DNA of 64,000 nt from Balanoglossus misakiensis (Eukaryota; Hemichordata), in the NCBI GenBank assembly GCA_040954595.2, contig CM082589.2, forward strand, positions 10,044,001-10,108,000, read 5' to 3'. The notes under the pieces are model-generated. The model saw nothing but the letters and a program-made list of their open reading frames with translations. It was not told where the DNA came from and did not search any database. A program made the position numbers and the translations under genes. Below, piece after piece: positions 1 through 9,251 of the stretch; within the stretch, counting starts at the first letter, position 1; every line of letters begins with the position of its first letter.

Positions 1-49
1 GACGTCATGATTTTATTGGGGTAAAATGATGGACATAAGGTAGGCTACC

Positions 50-270
50 TGCACACCAAATTTGAACTCGAACGGCCCAGTGGTTTTTGAGAAGGACTCA
101 TTTAATGATTTTCAGGAAATCCAATATGGCCGCCAGGTCACGTGACTAATTAAATATTCACGAGCCACTGCACGTCTACTCATTGGCCCCTACCACCCTA
201 CCAAGTTTCAGCCCCCTAGGTGCTGCGGTTTTCCAGATCTACCTGGCCGATTATTTGCAGAAGAAGAATA
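50..270. repeat. Dispersed non-coding repeat, copy 1
   Basis: This stretch matches 1690-1925 in the same orientation. Shared blocks include CACCAAATTTGAACT, a CCAATATGGCCGCC block and the stretch around GTCACGTGAC (137-146). The copies are diverged but collinear, so this is an interspersed repeat and not coding sequence. No long reading frame crosses it. Confidence 0.7.
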
Positions 271-399
271 ATAATAAAGAATTAAAGCTGCAAGCAGCAT
301 TGTCCGGGCCCAAGCTCTATTATCTGATCTGATTATTAGATATGCACATAATTAATGAGTAGAAACATAATGCTGTGTTTTATCCCATGAAATATCAAG

Positions 400-1345
400 G
401 TTAAATCTATGTTTGGTGCTGATATAGTGTTAAGTAGGTCAAAGGTCTCCCAGAGGTCACCCACAATTTGGGCAGAAAATTTTGACCCATAGTCGTCCAT
501 GTCCAACAAAAACCAGACCTCAAGCCCTTTTGGTTAGCCCGGAATTAGGTATGCACATAAATAATGAGTTAAGCAGGTGTCACTGGTGACCCAAAACTTT
601 GGCTTTTCATTATGGCCCCATATCTCCAAATGCCAAGGCTGTATCTGCTTTGGATGCCGAGATATGCAAATGTAGGTCAAAGGTCATCCGAGGTCACCCA
701 AAATTTGGGCAGAAAATTCTGACCCATAGTGGTCCATGTCCAACAAAAACCAGACCTCTAGCCCTTTTGGTTATCCCGGAATTAGGTATGCACATAAATA
801 ATGAGTTAAGCAGGTGTCACAGATGACCCAAAACTTTGGCTTTTCATTATGGCCCCATACCTCCAAACGCCAAGGCTGTATCTGCTGTGGATGTCGAGAT
901 ATGCAAAAATAGGTCAAAGGTCACCCGAGGTCACCCAACATTTGGGCAAAAAAATTTGACCCCATACTGGTCCATGTCCAACAAGAACCAAACCTCTAGG
1001 TCTATTGGTTCATCTGTAATTAGGTATGCGCATATTTTGTGAGGTCAGCAGAGGTCAAAGGGATCATGAAAAGTAGCGAAATTTTTTTAATCACATACAA
1101 ATCCACATACATCAAAAAACCAAAATGATAGCCCTATAGGTTAGCCTGGAATTAGATATGCAGAAAAAAACGATGTGCCAAAGTAGGTCAAAGGTCATTG
1201 CCAAAATTACCAAAATATTTGGGGTAGGTCCTGGCAGGGGTGATACCAATGTGCACAAAAATCAGAACTCTGGTACATTTAGAACACATAGTATGAGCTA
1301 TATATGCATATATGCAGGTTCTTAAAAAAGTAGGTCAAAGGTCAT
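400..1345. repeat. Degenerate ~238-bp tandem repeat with AGGTCA half-sites
   Basis: Units recur at about 238 bp, anchored at 436, 674 and 911. More diverged pieces are anchored at 1185 and 1332. Each unit holds a block beginning AGGTCAAAGGTCA, then an ATTTGGGCA block, a GTCCATGT block and a TATGCACATAA block. The family recurs as a better preserved array at 26318-27290. Small open frames at 599-826 and 836-1042 fall inside the units and repeat with them, so they are not genes. Confidence 0.8.
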
Positions 1346-1689
1346 GTGAAAAGTGCCAAAATATTTGCAACATATTCTAGTCATATGACGACTCATATCC
1401 ATAAAAAGAATTTGTATGCTATCTATTTTTAGACTAGAAAAATGATTTCTCTATTTTCACTGTTTTTTACAAAATCCAATATGGCCGCCATAATCTTCGA
1501 CCAATCACAACGGTCTTCGCAAACTTAATAGACATCAGTTAGGTGATGTCATACCCTAAATCCCATGACTCGATTATTGCCGGTTCTGGAGAAGAAGATT
1601 TTTGAAGATTTTACTGTACTTTTTCGAAAATCCAATATGGCGGCCAAAGTCACGTGACCGCTCAGGATTTTATTGTCAAACTTTGAAGG

Positions 1690-1925
1690 GCAGAGGACAT
1701 GTGTACCATACACCAAATTTGAACTTGATTGGCCCTGTGGTTTTTGAAAAGAAGCCATTTAAAGATTTTCCGAAAATCCAATATGGCCGCCAGGTCACGT
1801 GACTAATTAAATATTCACAAGCCACTGCACATCTACTCATTGACCTTGACCACTATAGCAAGTTTGAGAAGTGTACCTGTTGCCGTTTCAGAGATCTAGG
1901 AGAGCAAAGAATTGACATAAGAATA
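1690..1925. repeat. Dispersed non-coding repeat, copy 2
   Basis: This is the second copy of the repeat at 50-270. It carries the same CCAATATGGCCGCC block and the palindrome GTCACGTGAC at 1794-1803. A third GTCACGTGAC lies at 1649-1658 beside another CCAATATGG block. Short frames here on both strands show no protein family. Confidence 0.7.
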
Positions 1926-1956
1926 AAGAAAGAAAGAAAAACCCCAACGAAACCAA

Positions 1957-1990
1957 TACGGGCCCAAGCCTGGCTTGGCTTGGGCCCGTA
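1957..1990. repeat. Palindrome, 14-bp arms
   Basis: The arms 1957-1970 and 1977-1990 are exact reverse complements separated by 6 nt. They are built around GGGCCC. A second hairpin follows 20 bp later. The pair looks like the end structure of an inserted repeat, and it lies directly upstream of the point where the retrotransposon copy begins. Confidence 0.85.
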
Positions 1991-2010
1991 AAAATTCCAA
2001 CAATACCAAT

Positions 2011-2045
2011 GGGGGCACAAGCCGCCTGAGGGCGCTTGTGCCCCC
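2011..2045. repeat. Palindrome, 12-bp arms, at the retroelement junction
   Basis: The arms 2011-2022 and 2034-2045 are exact reverse complements. The right arm ends at the base before retrotransposon homology starts (2046 pairs with 6962). The hairpin therefore marks the truncation breakpoint of the first Ngaro copy. Confidence 0.85.
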
Positions 2046-2742
2046 AACTAAGCGCGAGCTGCAATCACTCATAGGCAAGCTTTCCTTTATTGCCAAATGT
2101 GTCAAGCCTGGTAGGCTATTCCTGGCGAGAATGCTAGATGTGTTGCGTACCGTCACCCGCAATCACTACCATCTAAACAGTGATTTCAAGGCAGATCTAC
2201 GGTGGTGGATTAATTTCATTAGGGTTTATAATGGGGTGTCTCTCATTAAAGAGTCAGGTTGGTGCCCGCCAGATGAAATATTTTCTTCGGATGCATGCCC
2301 AACAGGGGGAGGGGGGCTTTGCGACAACGAGTATTTCCACGTGGAGTTCCCTGACTTTGTAAAGGTTGGGGACCCTCACATTAATGCCCTCGAATTACTC
2401 ACTATTACTATAGCGGCAAAAATTTGGGGTGATAGATGGTCTGGAAAGAAAATACAGGTCTCTTGCGACAACCAGGCAACAGTTTGGGTCATTAATACCG
2501 GTAGAGCTAGGGATAAACTAATGCTGTCTTGCTTGAGGGAATTATGGCTGGTAGCAGCGATTCACGAGTTTGAGCTACGTGCTGTGCACATCGCAGGCAC
2601 CGAGAACCGGCTGGCTGATGCGCTCAGTCGCTGGCATCTTGACCCAAGTTATGAGCAACTCTTCAAATCATCTGTTAATATTTCTCAAATGACCGAGCAC
2701 CCAGTCGCCGAGGATGACATTCGCTTTCTCAATGAGTGGTGA
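2046..2742 (+). pseudogene. RT C-terminus and RNase H fragment (Ngaro copy 1)
   Basis: This is the distal part of an RT-RNase H polyprotein. The open frame starts at 1975 inside unrelated palindromic repeat DNA, but true homology starts at 2046. All four acidic RNase H positions seen in copy 2 are kept, in the contexts SSDAC, LELLT, SCDNQ and LADALSR. Compared with copy 2 it lacks two codons in the tract after residues HYH, probably by slippage in a short repeat. The polymerase active site YLDD lies upstream of the breakpoint and is absent, so this fragment cannot act as a reverse transcriptase. Confidence 0.88.
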
Positions 2743-3760
2743 CTGATTTTATTTTTATTTCAGATCACTGCCAAACTATCCAAGCCTTAGACGCTCAAAT
2801 CGCTATCTCAATGAGGTCAGCATTAGCGGAAGGAACTCGTCGGAATTTGTCGTCACAGTTGAAGAGTTACTTCCTGTTTTGTCAGTTTTTCAATTTTACT
2901 CCTGTTCCAGCATCTGTTCTTACAGTGTGTAGATTTATCCAGTTTCTTGCAAGATCAGTAACTGCTACTGGCACCATTCAGAATTATTTGTACGCAATTC
3001 GTACCTTGCATAGAATCCATGGCTTCACGCCATTGGCCGCTGATCAGTATGTTGTCAAATTACTTTTGAAATGTCTTTCCCGTAGCACTTTCCAGCCAGT
3101 GAGGCAGAAATTACCCATCACCCCCCAGTTGTTGCTACAGTTTTTCGGGCTTCTAGATGTGGCTGTTCCATTCGATGTTACTTTGTGGGCATGCCTTTTG
3201 ATAGGGTTTTTCTCCTTTTTTCGCAAGTCAAATCTTGTTCCGAAGTCTGCAACCGACTTTGATCCGGCTAAACACCTCTGTAGGGGTAAAGTCATTTCCT
3301 CAGATTCTGGCCTTATAATCGGCGTGACTTGGTCAAAAACCATTCAGTTTCGCGAACGCTGTTTGACTATTCCACTTGCCCGCATTCCAGGTTCGGTGTT
3401 GTGCCCTTTACAGGCATACAATCACATGTGTGAGATCATCCCAGCCCCACCCTCTAGCCCAGCATTCATTTTCCCAAATGTGGCAAATTGGTCCCCTTGA
3501 CCCATTCAGGGCTGGTGAAAAGTATCAAATGTTTAGTTCAGAGGGCAGGCTTTCCTGCTGACATGTACTCGGGTCACAGCCTCCGTCGTGGGGGTGCAAC
3601 CTTTGCATTCGAAAGTGGGGTCCCTGGGGAGCTTATCAAACTCCAAGGGGATTGGCAATCCAGCGCGTATCTCCGTTATCTTAACATTCCATTTCAGACT
3701 CGTTATCTGGTGTCCTTTCAAATGGGTCAGCATATTAAAGACATCTCCGCGTCACACTGA
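2736..3760 (+). pseudogene. Tyrosine recombinase, frameshifted (Ngaro copy 1)
   Basis: This matches the intact recombinase at 7658-8683. Two overlapping open frames (2736-3500 and 3488-3760) together cover the protein. They are separated by a one-base loss near 3467-3475, where copy 2 has an extra base in a T-rich run. The N-terminal frame carries the first catalytic arginine (context FFRKSN). The second frame carries the HSLRRGG box and the YLRY tyrosine motif. As in copy 2, a pyrimidine tract ending in CAG lies just inside the frame. One recent indel in an otherwise near-identical copy suggests a young duplication. Confidence 0.88.
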
Positions 3761-3805
3761 TTTTACTGTGGCACTAGCAGAGAGGCGGACCGGGTTTGGC
3801 AGTGG

Positions 3806-3909
3806 TTGGGCCTGCAAGAGCCCCCAGTTCACGTAAATAAATAATGGCTCTTGCCTTCAGCTGCCAAACCTGTGTCCTTGGTTTGTGTGTTAGAGAGATC
3901 TCAAGTAAT
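3806..3909 (+). repeat. Ngaro B repeat (end of copy 1)
   Basis: This block of about 104 bp recurs at 8729-8832 and 9147-9250. It starts TTGGGCCTGCAAGAGC and ends near GAGATCTCAA, and it contains AATAAATAATGG. It is the B unit of the split direct repeats typical of Ngaro and PAT-type elements. Confidence 0.8.
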
Positions 3910-3912
3910 TTA

Positions 3913-4074
3913 GGTAACATTGCGATCAACGGCATAATGTTACCCAATTAAGCAACTCGAAAAGGGGCGCCCTCAACCTCAAACGAGCCTCAAAAATCCC
4001 ATAATCCATCACTCACGGCCACTTCAAGGGTTCGGAGCGTGTCCTGCAGTGCACGCTCTCTCTGCCTCAATTTC
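3913..4074 (+). repeat. Ngaro A repeat (5' end of copy 2)
   Basis: This block of 162 bp matches 8836-8997 at an offset of exactly 4923 bp. It serves as the 5' repeat (A1) of copy 2 and as the continuation of copy 1. It opens with inverted arms at 3913-3921 and 3936-3944. Homology stops just before the gag start codon. Confidence 0.8.
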
Positions 4075-4091
4075 AATTTCTCACCGTTATT

Positions 4092-7000
4092 ATGGAGAAC
4101 GCTGAACAACAGCTGCTGGATTTGGGAATAGAGCCCAGTCCAGTCGCCAAAAAGGGACCTGCAACTCGCAGTAAGACTACGACAAGAGCATCGACCGGTC
4201 GAAAAGTTCGCGTGGTCCCCCCCACCAAACTTTCCAAAGTACCAATGGCGTCAGCTCGTTCGAAAGGCGGGAAATGTAGCAAACCTGTCAAGGAAGAAGA
4301 CACTTCATCTGACGGGGAAGATGTGAGGTCAGAGAAAGAGAAGTTGCAGGCGGAGATAGCGAGACTGCAGGAGCAATCTGAAGTAGACAATTTAAGAAAA
4401 CAACTAAAACAAATGAAACTGGAGAAGGAACGACGCAGCCCGCCAGCCGCTTCGAGCGGAAGTCCCAGAAGTCACGACCTGAGTCAACTCACGCTACCCG
4501 ATCTCAAGAGGATGGCGAAAGAAGACTCACAATTGCAGTGGTCGTTACCATCAGGCAGTCCGTGGCTACCAGCGACAGGGGCCGCTGGCGGCGGTGAAGA
4601 CCTCCAACCGAACCAACTCCTGGCACAGTCCGGTTTATACACAGCAGCGCAGAGCAAAGCAGGTAACGTACCAATGAAATCGATGCGGTTCAACACCAGA
4701 ACCGATCGTGTGCGACAGCACGTCCTATGGCCGCACATGTTCGTCAGGGCTCGGACATTCTCGGGCGCCCCACCAAAATTCGATGATATGTCAATGGCGG
4801 AATTTGTGGAAGGTAATCTCGCGATAGTGCAACTTCCTACTTTGAGTGACACAGAGAAACAGCAGCGATTACAACACTTACAGTCGCTTATGAAAGACGC
4901 CAATTTGTTCCCCTGGGACGCCATCTTGAAGTTCGAGGGCGCGCTCCTCTCTGACATGGAGTCAGGACTCAGAACATGGGCAAATGACACCGCAGATCTG
5001 AGAGAGCTATATTTGCTGCCGCGTATCGGCGAGATCAGACGGGATAAAACAGCGGACAAATCCAAAAAGAAGGATCAGATTAATGTATGTTTCAAATACC
5101 AAAGTAACAAGTGCGAGAAGGAGGATTGCGCATTCAAACACATATGTGAAGCCTGCATGAAGTTGCGTAACAACCTGGCCAAGCATCCCAAGATTGCCAG
5201 CCCCTGGAAGGATAAGGCCTTTAGAGAGCAAGAGAGCAACAAGTTGACCGATAGTTCTGGCAAAGCAGAGGTAGATAAGTCTAAACAAGACTCTCATGAC
5301 TGTGACAGCAATTTAATTCCTAAATTGAACCATAGAGTCAAAAGTGCAGGCACGGAGTGTAATATCAATGACTTTTATACATTGATGGGCATCACAGATC
5401 AGGCAGTGCACAAGTGTGATCGCTCTGTACAAACTGACATGGAGATTGATATTTCAAGAAGCCTGTCAATGTGCAACCCGGAGGTTTTGCGGGATGCTAT
5501 TGTTAACCCTAGTAGTATTTCTGAACCAGTGCTTTCGATTGACGAGCCAGTAACATGTACCATTGCCAATGTTGCCTCTGAACACACAGGTTGTTTTGAT
5601 ACCTCTGTTAGCAGGGATAATGTTGACAAATACCTTTGTAAAACTCATACAGTTGATTTGATAGAACCTGATATTGAGACTGATCTTGACAAGCAAATCC
5701 CTATTGAATCACTAGCCCATACCGTCGGTGATACCACTGAATTTGCATGTGAGATTAGCGCTCATGGTTCATCTGACGGTATGATCAGTGATGACCACGA
5801 TGTCTTTGTTAGTGATATGTTTACTGTGGAAAATGTTCCAAATATGGGGCCTCCCAACCCCACCCTTGTTGATCACAGTGTTCCAGACACTTATCCACTG
5901 GGCAATGATATGCAGTATTCTGAGTTATCAGATACTCCCGTGGGCGGGGATGTCTGTCCCCCGTCGTCATGGCCACAAGCGTCACCCCCTGATTTAACAG
6001 AAGTTATAACCGTTCATGACATAGTTGTTGAATCAGGTTTACCAAATTCTCAATTTTGCAGAATACCCGTTTCATCAAATCTTCAAATCCCAATTTGGCG
6101 AGCCGAATTGCAGCAATATGATGACAAAATCATCTGCGATTACCTACAATATGGTTGGCCCGTCTACTATACAGCCTCAGAATTGCCATACTCTACAGTG
6201 AAAAACCACCCATCAGCTATAAATTACTCGGCGCATGTCGACAACTGGATCATTAACGAAGTCGCAGCCGGGGCTACAGCGGGTCCGTTCTTAACTAACC
6301 CCCTTGCCACACCACTCAGTACTTCCCCCATTCAGACTGTCGAAAAAAAAGATAGTGTTAATCGGCGTATAGTCTTTGATCTTAGTTCCCCAATCCACCA
6401 TTCAGTAAATGACGGTATCCCCAAAGGGGAATATCTTGGGGAGAGTTTTCAGCTTCAATATCCTTCCATTGATGATTTCACTGCAATGATGACCCGTAAG
6501 GGCAGGGGATGCCTCCTATTTAAGCGCGATTTAAGCAGAGCTTATCGGCAAATACCAGTCGATCCAGCGGACTACCATTTGCTGGGCTACACGTGGCGTA
6601 ATTTATTGTTCTTTGACCTTACATTGCCATTTGGCTTGCGAACCGCAGCGCTAGCCTGCCAGCGCACCACTAATGCGGTTTCTTATATCTATTCCACGAA
6701 AGGGTATGACTGTGTTAATTACCTTGACGACTTCGGTGGTGCAGAGACCTCCAACAAAGCCCACAAGGCATTTGCGGAGCTAGGTGACACGCTGGATAGA
6801 CTGGGTTTGCAAGAAGCCAAACACAAAGCGGTGCCCCCGTCATCAATCATGACTTTTCTTGGAATCCAGTTGAACTCCCTTACAATGACTATGGAAGTTA
6901 CTCCTGACCGGCTTAATGAAATAGAGCAAGAGCTGGGTGTATGGGTCACTAAAACAAAAGCAACTAAGCGCGAGCTGCAATCACTCATAGGCAAGCTTTC

Positions 7001-7664
7001 CTTTATTGCCAAATGTGTCAAGCCTGGTAGGCTATTCCTGGCGAGAATGCTAGATGTGTTGCGTACCGTCACCCGCAATCACTACCATATCTATCTAAAC
7101 AGTGATTTCAAGGCAGATCTACGGTGGTGGATTAATTTCATTAGGGTTTATAATGGGGTGTCTCTCATTAAAGAGTCAGGTTGGTGCCCGCCAGATGAAA
7201 TATTTTCTTCGGATGCATGCCCAAAAGGGGGAGGGGGGCTTTGCGACAACGAGTATTTCCACGTGGAGTTCCCTGACTTTGTAAAGGTTGGGGACCCTCA
7301 CATTAATGCCCTCGAATTACTCACTATTACTATAGCGGCAAAAATTTGGGGTGATAGATGGTCTGGAAAGAAAATACAGGTCTCTTGCGACAACCAGGCA
7401 ACAGTTTGGGTCATTAATACCGGTAGAGCTAGGGATAAACTAATGCTGTCTTGCTTGAGGGAATTATGGCTGGTAGCAGCGATTCACGAGTTTGAGCTAC
7501 GTGCTGTGCACATCGCAGGCACCGAGAACCGGCTGGCTGATGCGCTCAGTCGCTGGCATCTTGACCCAAGTTATGAGCAACTCTTCAAATCATCTGTTAA
7601 TATTTCTCAAATGACCGAGCACCCAGTCGCCGAGGATGACATTCGCTTTCTCAATGAGTGGTGA
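4092..7664 (+). CDS. Gag-RT-RNase H polyprotein (Ngaro copy 2)
   Basis: The protein has 1190 residues and its ATG lies 18 bp after the A repeat. The N-terminus is basic and is followed by a charged predicted coiled coil (about 75-115). A CCCH-type zinc-binding motif has C333, C341, C346 and H350, with a CxxC just downstream. An acidic linker follows. The reverse transcriptase spans about residues 690-960, with an LSRAYRQIPVDP block, an LPFGL block and YLDD at 877-880. RNase H has acidic residues D1041, E1075, D1100 and D1150. The protein would package element RNA and copy it into DNA in cytoplasmic particles. The frame is uninterrupted, and its last 7 bases overlap the next frame. No protease or DDE integrase domain is visible, as expected for this group. 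Confidence 0.92.
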   Translation: MENAEQQLLDLGIEPSPVAKKGPATRSKTTTRASTGRKVRVVPPTKLSKVPMASARSKGGKCSKPVKEEDTSSDGEDVRSEKEKLQAEIARLQEQSEVDNLRKQLKQMKLEKERRSPPAASSGSPRSHDLSQLTLPDLKRMAKEDSQLQWSLPSGSPWLPATGAAGGGEDLQPNQLLAQSGLYTAAQSKAGNVPMKSMRFNTRTDRVRQHVLWPHMFVRARTFSGAPPKFDDMSMAEFVEGNLAIVQLPTLSDTEKQQRLQHLQSLMKDANLFPWDAILKFEGALLSDMESGLRTWANDTADLRELYLLPRIGEIRRDKTADKSKKKDQINVCFKYQSNKCEKEDCAFKHICEACMKLRNNLAKHPKIASPWKDKAFREQESNKLTDSSGKAEVDKSKQDSHDCDSNLIPKLNHRVKSAGTECNINDFYTLMGITDQAVHKCDRSVQTDMEIDISRSLSMCNPEVLRDAIVNPSSISEPVLSIDEPVTCTIANVASEHTGCFDTSVSRDNVDKYLCKTHTVDLIEPDIETDLDKQIPIESLAHTVGDTTEFACEISAHGSSDGMISDDHDVFVSDMFTVENVPNMGPPNPTLVDHSVPDTYPLGNDMQYSELSDTPVGGDVCPPSSWPQASPPDLTEVITVHDIVVESGLPNSQFCRIPVSSNLQIPIWRAELQQYDDKIICDYLQYGWPVYYTASELPYSTVKNHPSAINYSAHVDNWIINEVAAGATAGPFLTNPLATPLSTSPIQTVEKKDSVNRRIVFDLSSPIHHSVNDGIPKGEYLGESFQLQYPSIDDFTAMMTRKGRGCLLFKRDLSRAYRQIPVDPADYHLLGYTWRNLLFFDLTLPFGLRTAALACQRTTNAVSYIYSTKGYDCVNYLDDFGGAETSNKAHKAFAELGDTLDRLGLQEAKHKAVPPSSIMTFLGIQLNSLTMTMEVTPDRLNEIEQELGVWVTKTKATKRELQSLIGKLSFIAKCVKPGRLFLARMLDVLRTVTRNHYHIYLNSDFKADLRWWINFIRVYNGVSLIKESGWCPPDEIFSSDACPKGGGGLCDNEYFHVEFPDFVKVGDPHINALELLTITIAAKIWGDRWSGKKIQVSCDNQATVWVINTGRARDKLMLSCLRELWLVAAIHEFELRAVHIAGTENRLADALSRWHLDPSYEQLFKSSVNISQMTEHPVAEDDIRFLNEW

Positions 7665-8683
7665 CTGATTTTATTTTTATTTCAGATCACTGCCAAACTA
7701 TCCAAGCCTTAGACGCTCAAATCGCTATCTCAATGAGGTCAGCATTAGCGGAAGGAACTCGTCGGAATTTGTCGTCACAGTTGAAGAGTTACTTCCTGTT
7801 TTGTCAGTTTTTCAATTTTACTCCTGTTCCAGCATCTGTTCTTACAGTGTGTAGATTTATCCAGTTTCTTGCAAGATCAGTAACTGCTACTGGCACCATT
7901 CAGAATTATTTGTACGCAATTCGTACCTTGCATAGAATCCATGGCTTCACGCCATTGGCCGCTGATCAGTATGTTGTCAAATTACTTTTGAAATGTCTTT
8001 CCCGTAGCACTTTCCAGCCAGTGAGGCAGAAATTACCCATCACCCCCCAGTTGTTGCTACAGTTTTTCGGGCTTCTAGATGTGGCTGTTCCATTCGATGT
8101 TACTTTGTGGGCATGCCTTTTGATAGGGTTTTTCTCCTTTTTTCGCAAGTCAAATCTTGTTCCGAAGTCTGCAACCGACTTTGATCCGGCTAAACACCTC
8201 TGTAGGGGTAAAGTCATTTCCTCAGATTCTGGCCTTATAATCGGCGTGACTTGGTCAAAAACCATTCAGTTTCGCGAACGCTGTTTGACTATTCCACTTG
8301 CCCACATTCCAGGTTCGGTGTTGTGCCCTTTACAGGCATACAATCACATGTGTGAGATCATCCCAGCCCCACCCTCTAGCCCAGCATTTGTTTTTCCCAA
8401 ATGTGGCAAATTGGTCCCCTTGACCCATTCAGGGCTGGTGAAAAGTATCAAATGTTTAGTTCAGAGGGCAGGCTTTCCTGCTGACATGTACTCAGGTCAC
8501 AGCCTCCGTCGTGGGGGTGCAACCTTTGCATTCGAAAGTGGGGTCCCTGGGGAGCTTATCAAACTCCAAGGGGATTGGCAATCCAGCGCGTATCTCCGTT
8601 ATCTTAACATTCCATTTCAGACTCGTTATCTGGTGTCCTTTCAAATGGGTCAGCATCTTAAAGACATCTCCGCGTCACACTGA
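7658..8683 (+). CDS. Tyrosine recombinase (Ngaro copy 2)
   Basis: This frame of 341 codons encodes the integrating enzyme. The first catalytic arginine is near residue 163 (FFRKSN), the HxxR box is H281 to R284 (HSLRRGG), and the likely nucleophile is Y315 in YLRY, preceded by a GDW box. The frame opens on GTG and the first ATG is at 7733, so the true start is uncertain. A branch-like CTGAT and a pyrimidine tract ending CAG (7684-7685 is AG) suggest that the ORF is reached by splicing. Ribosomal reinitiation at 7733 is the alternative. The enzyme would recombine a circular double-stranded DNA intermediate into the genome. All catalytic positions are present. Confidence 0.88.
   Translation: MVTDFIFISDHCQTIQALDAQIAISMRSALAEGTRRNLSSQLKSYFLFCQFFNFTPVPASVLTVCRFIQFLARSVTATGTIQNYLYAIRTLHRIHGFTPLAADQYVVKLLLKCLSRSTFQPVRQKLPITPQLLLQFFGLLDVAVPFDVTLWACLLIGFFSFFRKSNLVPKSATDFDPAKHLCRGKVISSDSGLIIGVTWSKTIQFRERCLTIPLAHIPGSVLCPLQAYNHMCEIIPAPPSSPAFVFPKCGKLVPLTHSGLVKSIKCLVQRAGFPADMYSGHSLRRGGATFAFESGVPGELIKLQGDWQSSAYLRYLNIPFQTRYLVSFQMGQHLKDISASH
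7664..7685 (+). promoter_or_regulatory. Candidate 3' splice site before the recombinase ORF
   Basis: Directly after the RT stop codon lies CTGATTTTATTTTTATTTCAG, which combines a branch-like CTGAT, a U-rich tract and an acceptor AG at 7684-7685. The recombinase frame is open through it. The decayed related element has the same arrangement at about 39611-39641. The donor was not identified. Confidence 0.5.
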
Positions 8684-8728
8684 TTTTACTGTGGCACTAG
8701 CAGAGAGGCGGACCGGGTTTGGCAGTGG

Positions 8729-8832
8729 TTGGGCCTGCAAGAGCCCCCAGTTCACGTAAATAAATAATGGCTCTTGCCTTCAGCTGCCAAACCTGTGTCC
8801 TTGGTTTGTGTGTTAGAGAGATCTCAAGTAAT
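8729..8832 (+). repeat. Ngaro B1 repeat (copy 2)
   Basis: This block is near-identical to 3806-3909 and to 9147-9250. It lies 45 bp after the recombinase stop codon and includes an AATAAA that could serve in 3' end formation. Confidence 0.82.
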
Positions 8833-8835
8833 TTA

Positions 8836-8997
8836 GGTAACATTGCGATCAACGGCATAATGTTACCCAATTAAGCAACTCGAAAAGGGGCGCCCTCAAC
8901 CTCAAACGAGCCTCAAAAATCCCATAATCCATCACTCACGACCACTTCAAGGGTTCTGAGCGTGTCCTGCAATGCTCGCTCTCTCTGCCTCAATTTC
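8836..8997 (+). repeat. Ngaro A2 repeat (copy 2)
   Basis: This is a direct repeat of 3913-4074 with a handful of substitutions. It begins with the same inverted arms (8836-8844 and 8859-8867) around a 14-nt spacer. That geometry would suit a tyrosine-recombinase binding site. Confidence 0.8.
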
Positions 8998-9146
8998 CCC
9001 ACCCGCCCGCCCTCAACAAATAAGATGTGTATTTGCAGATTTACAGTGGTTCTCTGGTCAATACTGTACTTCACGAGTGTAACCTTTTTCATCCATGTAT
9101 TTTGCAATGGTCCTTTCATCATTGCGAGTTGTTATTCCCAGTTGTG

Positions 9147-9251
9147 TTGGGCCTGCAAGAGCACCCAGTTCACGTAAATAAATAATGGCTCTTGCCTTCA
9201 GCTGCCAAACCTGTGTCCTTGTTTTGTGTGTTAGAGAGATCTCAAATAATT
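9147..9251 (+). repeat. Ngaro B2 repeat (3' end of element)
   Basis: This is a third copy of the B block, about 418 bp downstream of B1. It diverges from B1 slightly more than the copy 1 block does. It ends at TAATT, just where B1 would pass into the A repeat. Satellite begins immediately after it. Confidence 0.78.

Larger units (their letters stand above)
2046..3912 (+). mobile_element. Ngaro-type retrotransposon copy 1, 5'-truncated
   Basis: This is the 3' part of a tyrosine-recombinase retrotransposon. It is nearly identical to 6962-8835 of the next copy, at an offset of 4916-4923 bp. It retains the end of RT, RNase H, the recombinase and the B repeat. Gag and most of RT are missing. Its 3' end runs without interruption into the 5' region of copy 2, giving a head-to-tail tandem. 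Confidence 0.88.
3913..9251 (+). mobile_element. Ngaro-type tyrosine-recombinase retrotransposon, copy 2, complete
   Basis: The order is A1 (3913-4074), gag-RT-RNase H (4092-7664), tyrosine recombinase (7658-8683), B1 (8729-8835), A2 (8836-8997), a 149-bp unique spacer, and B2 (9147-9251). DIRS-order elements integrate by a tyrosine recombinase and not by a DDE integrase. Split direct repeats without a methyltransferase domain point to the Ngaro or PAT side of the group. Both ORFs are open, so this copy may be recently active. Satellite DNA starts directly at the B2 end. Confidence 0.85.

Noticed and set aside
4484-5065. Minus-strand ORF of 193 codons opposite gag
   Set aside because: It is a shadow of the gag-RT frame, with no motif and no independent support.
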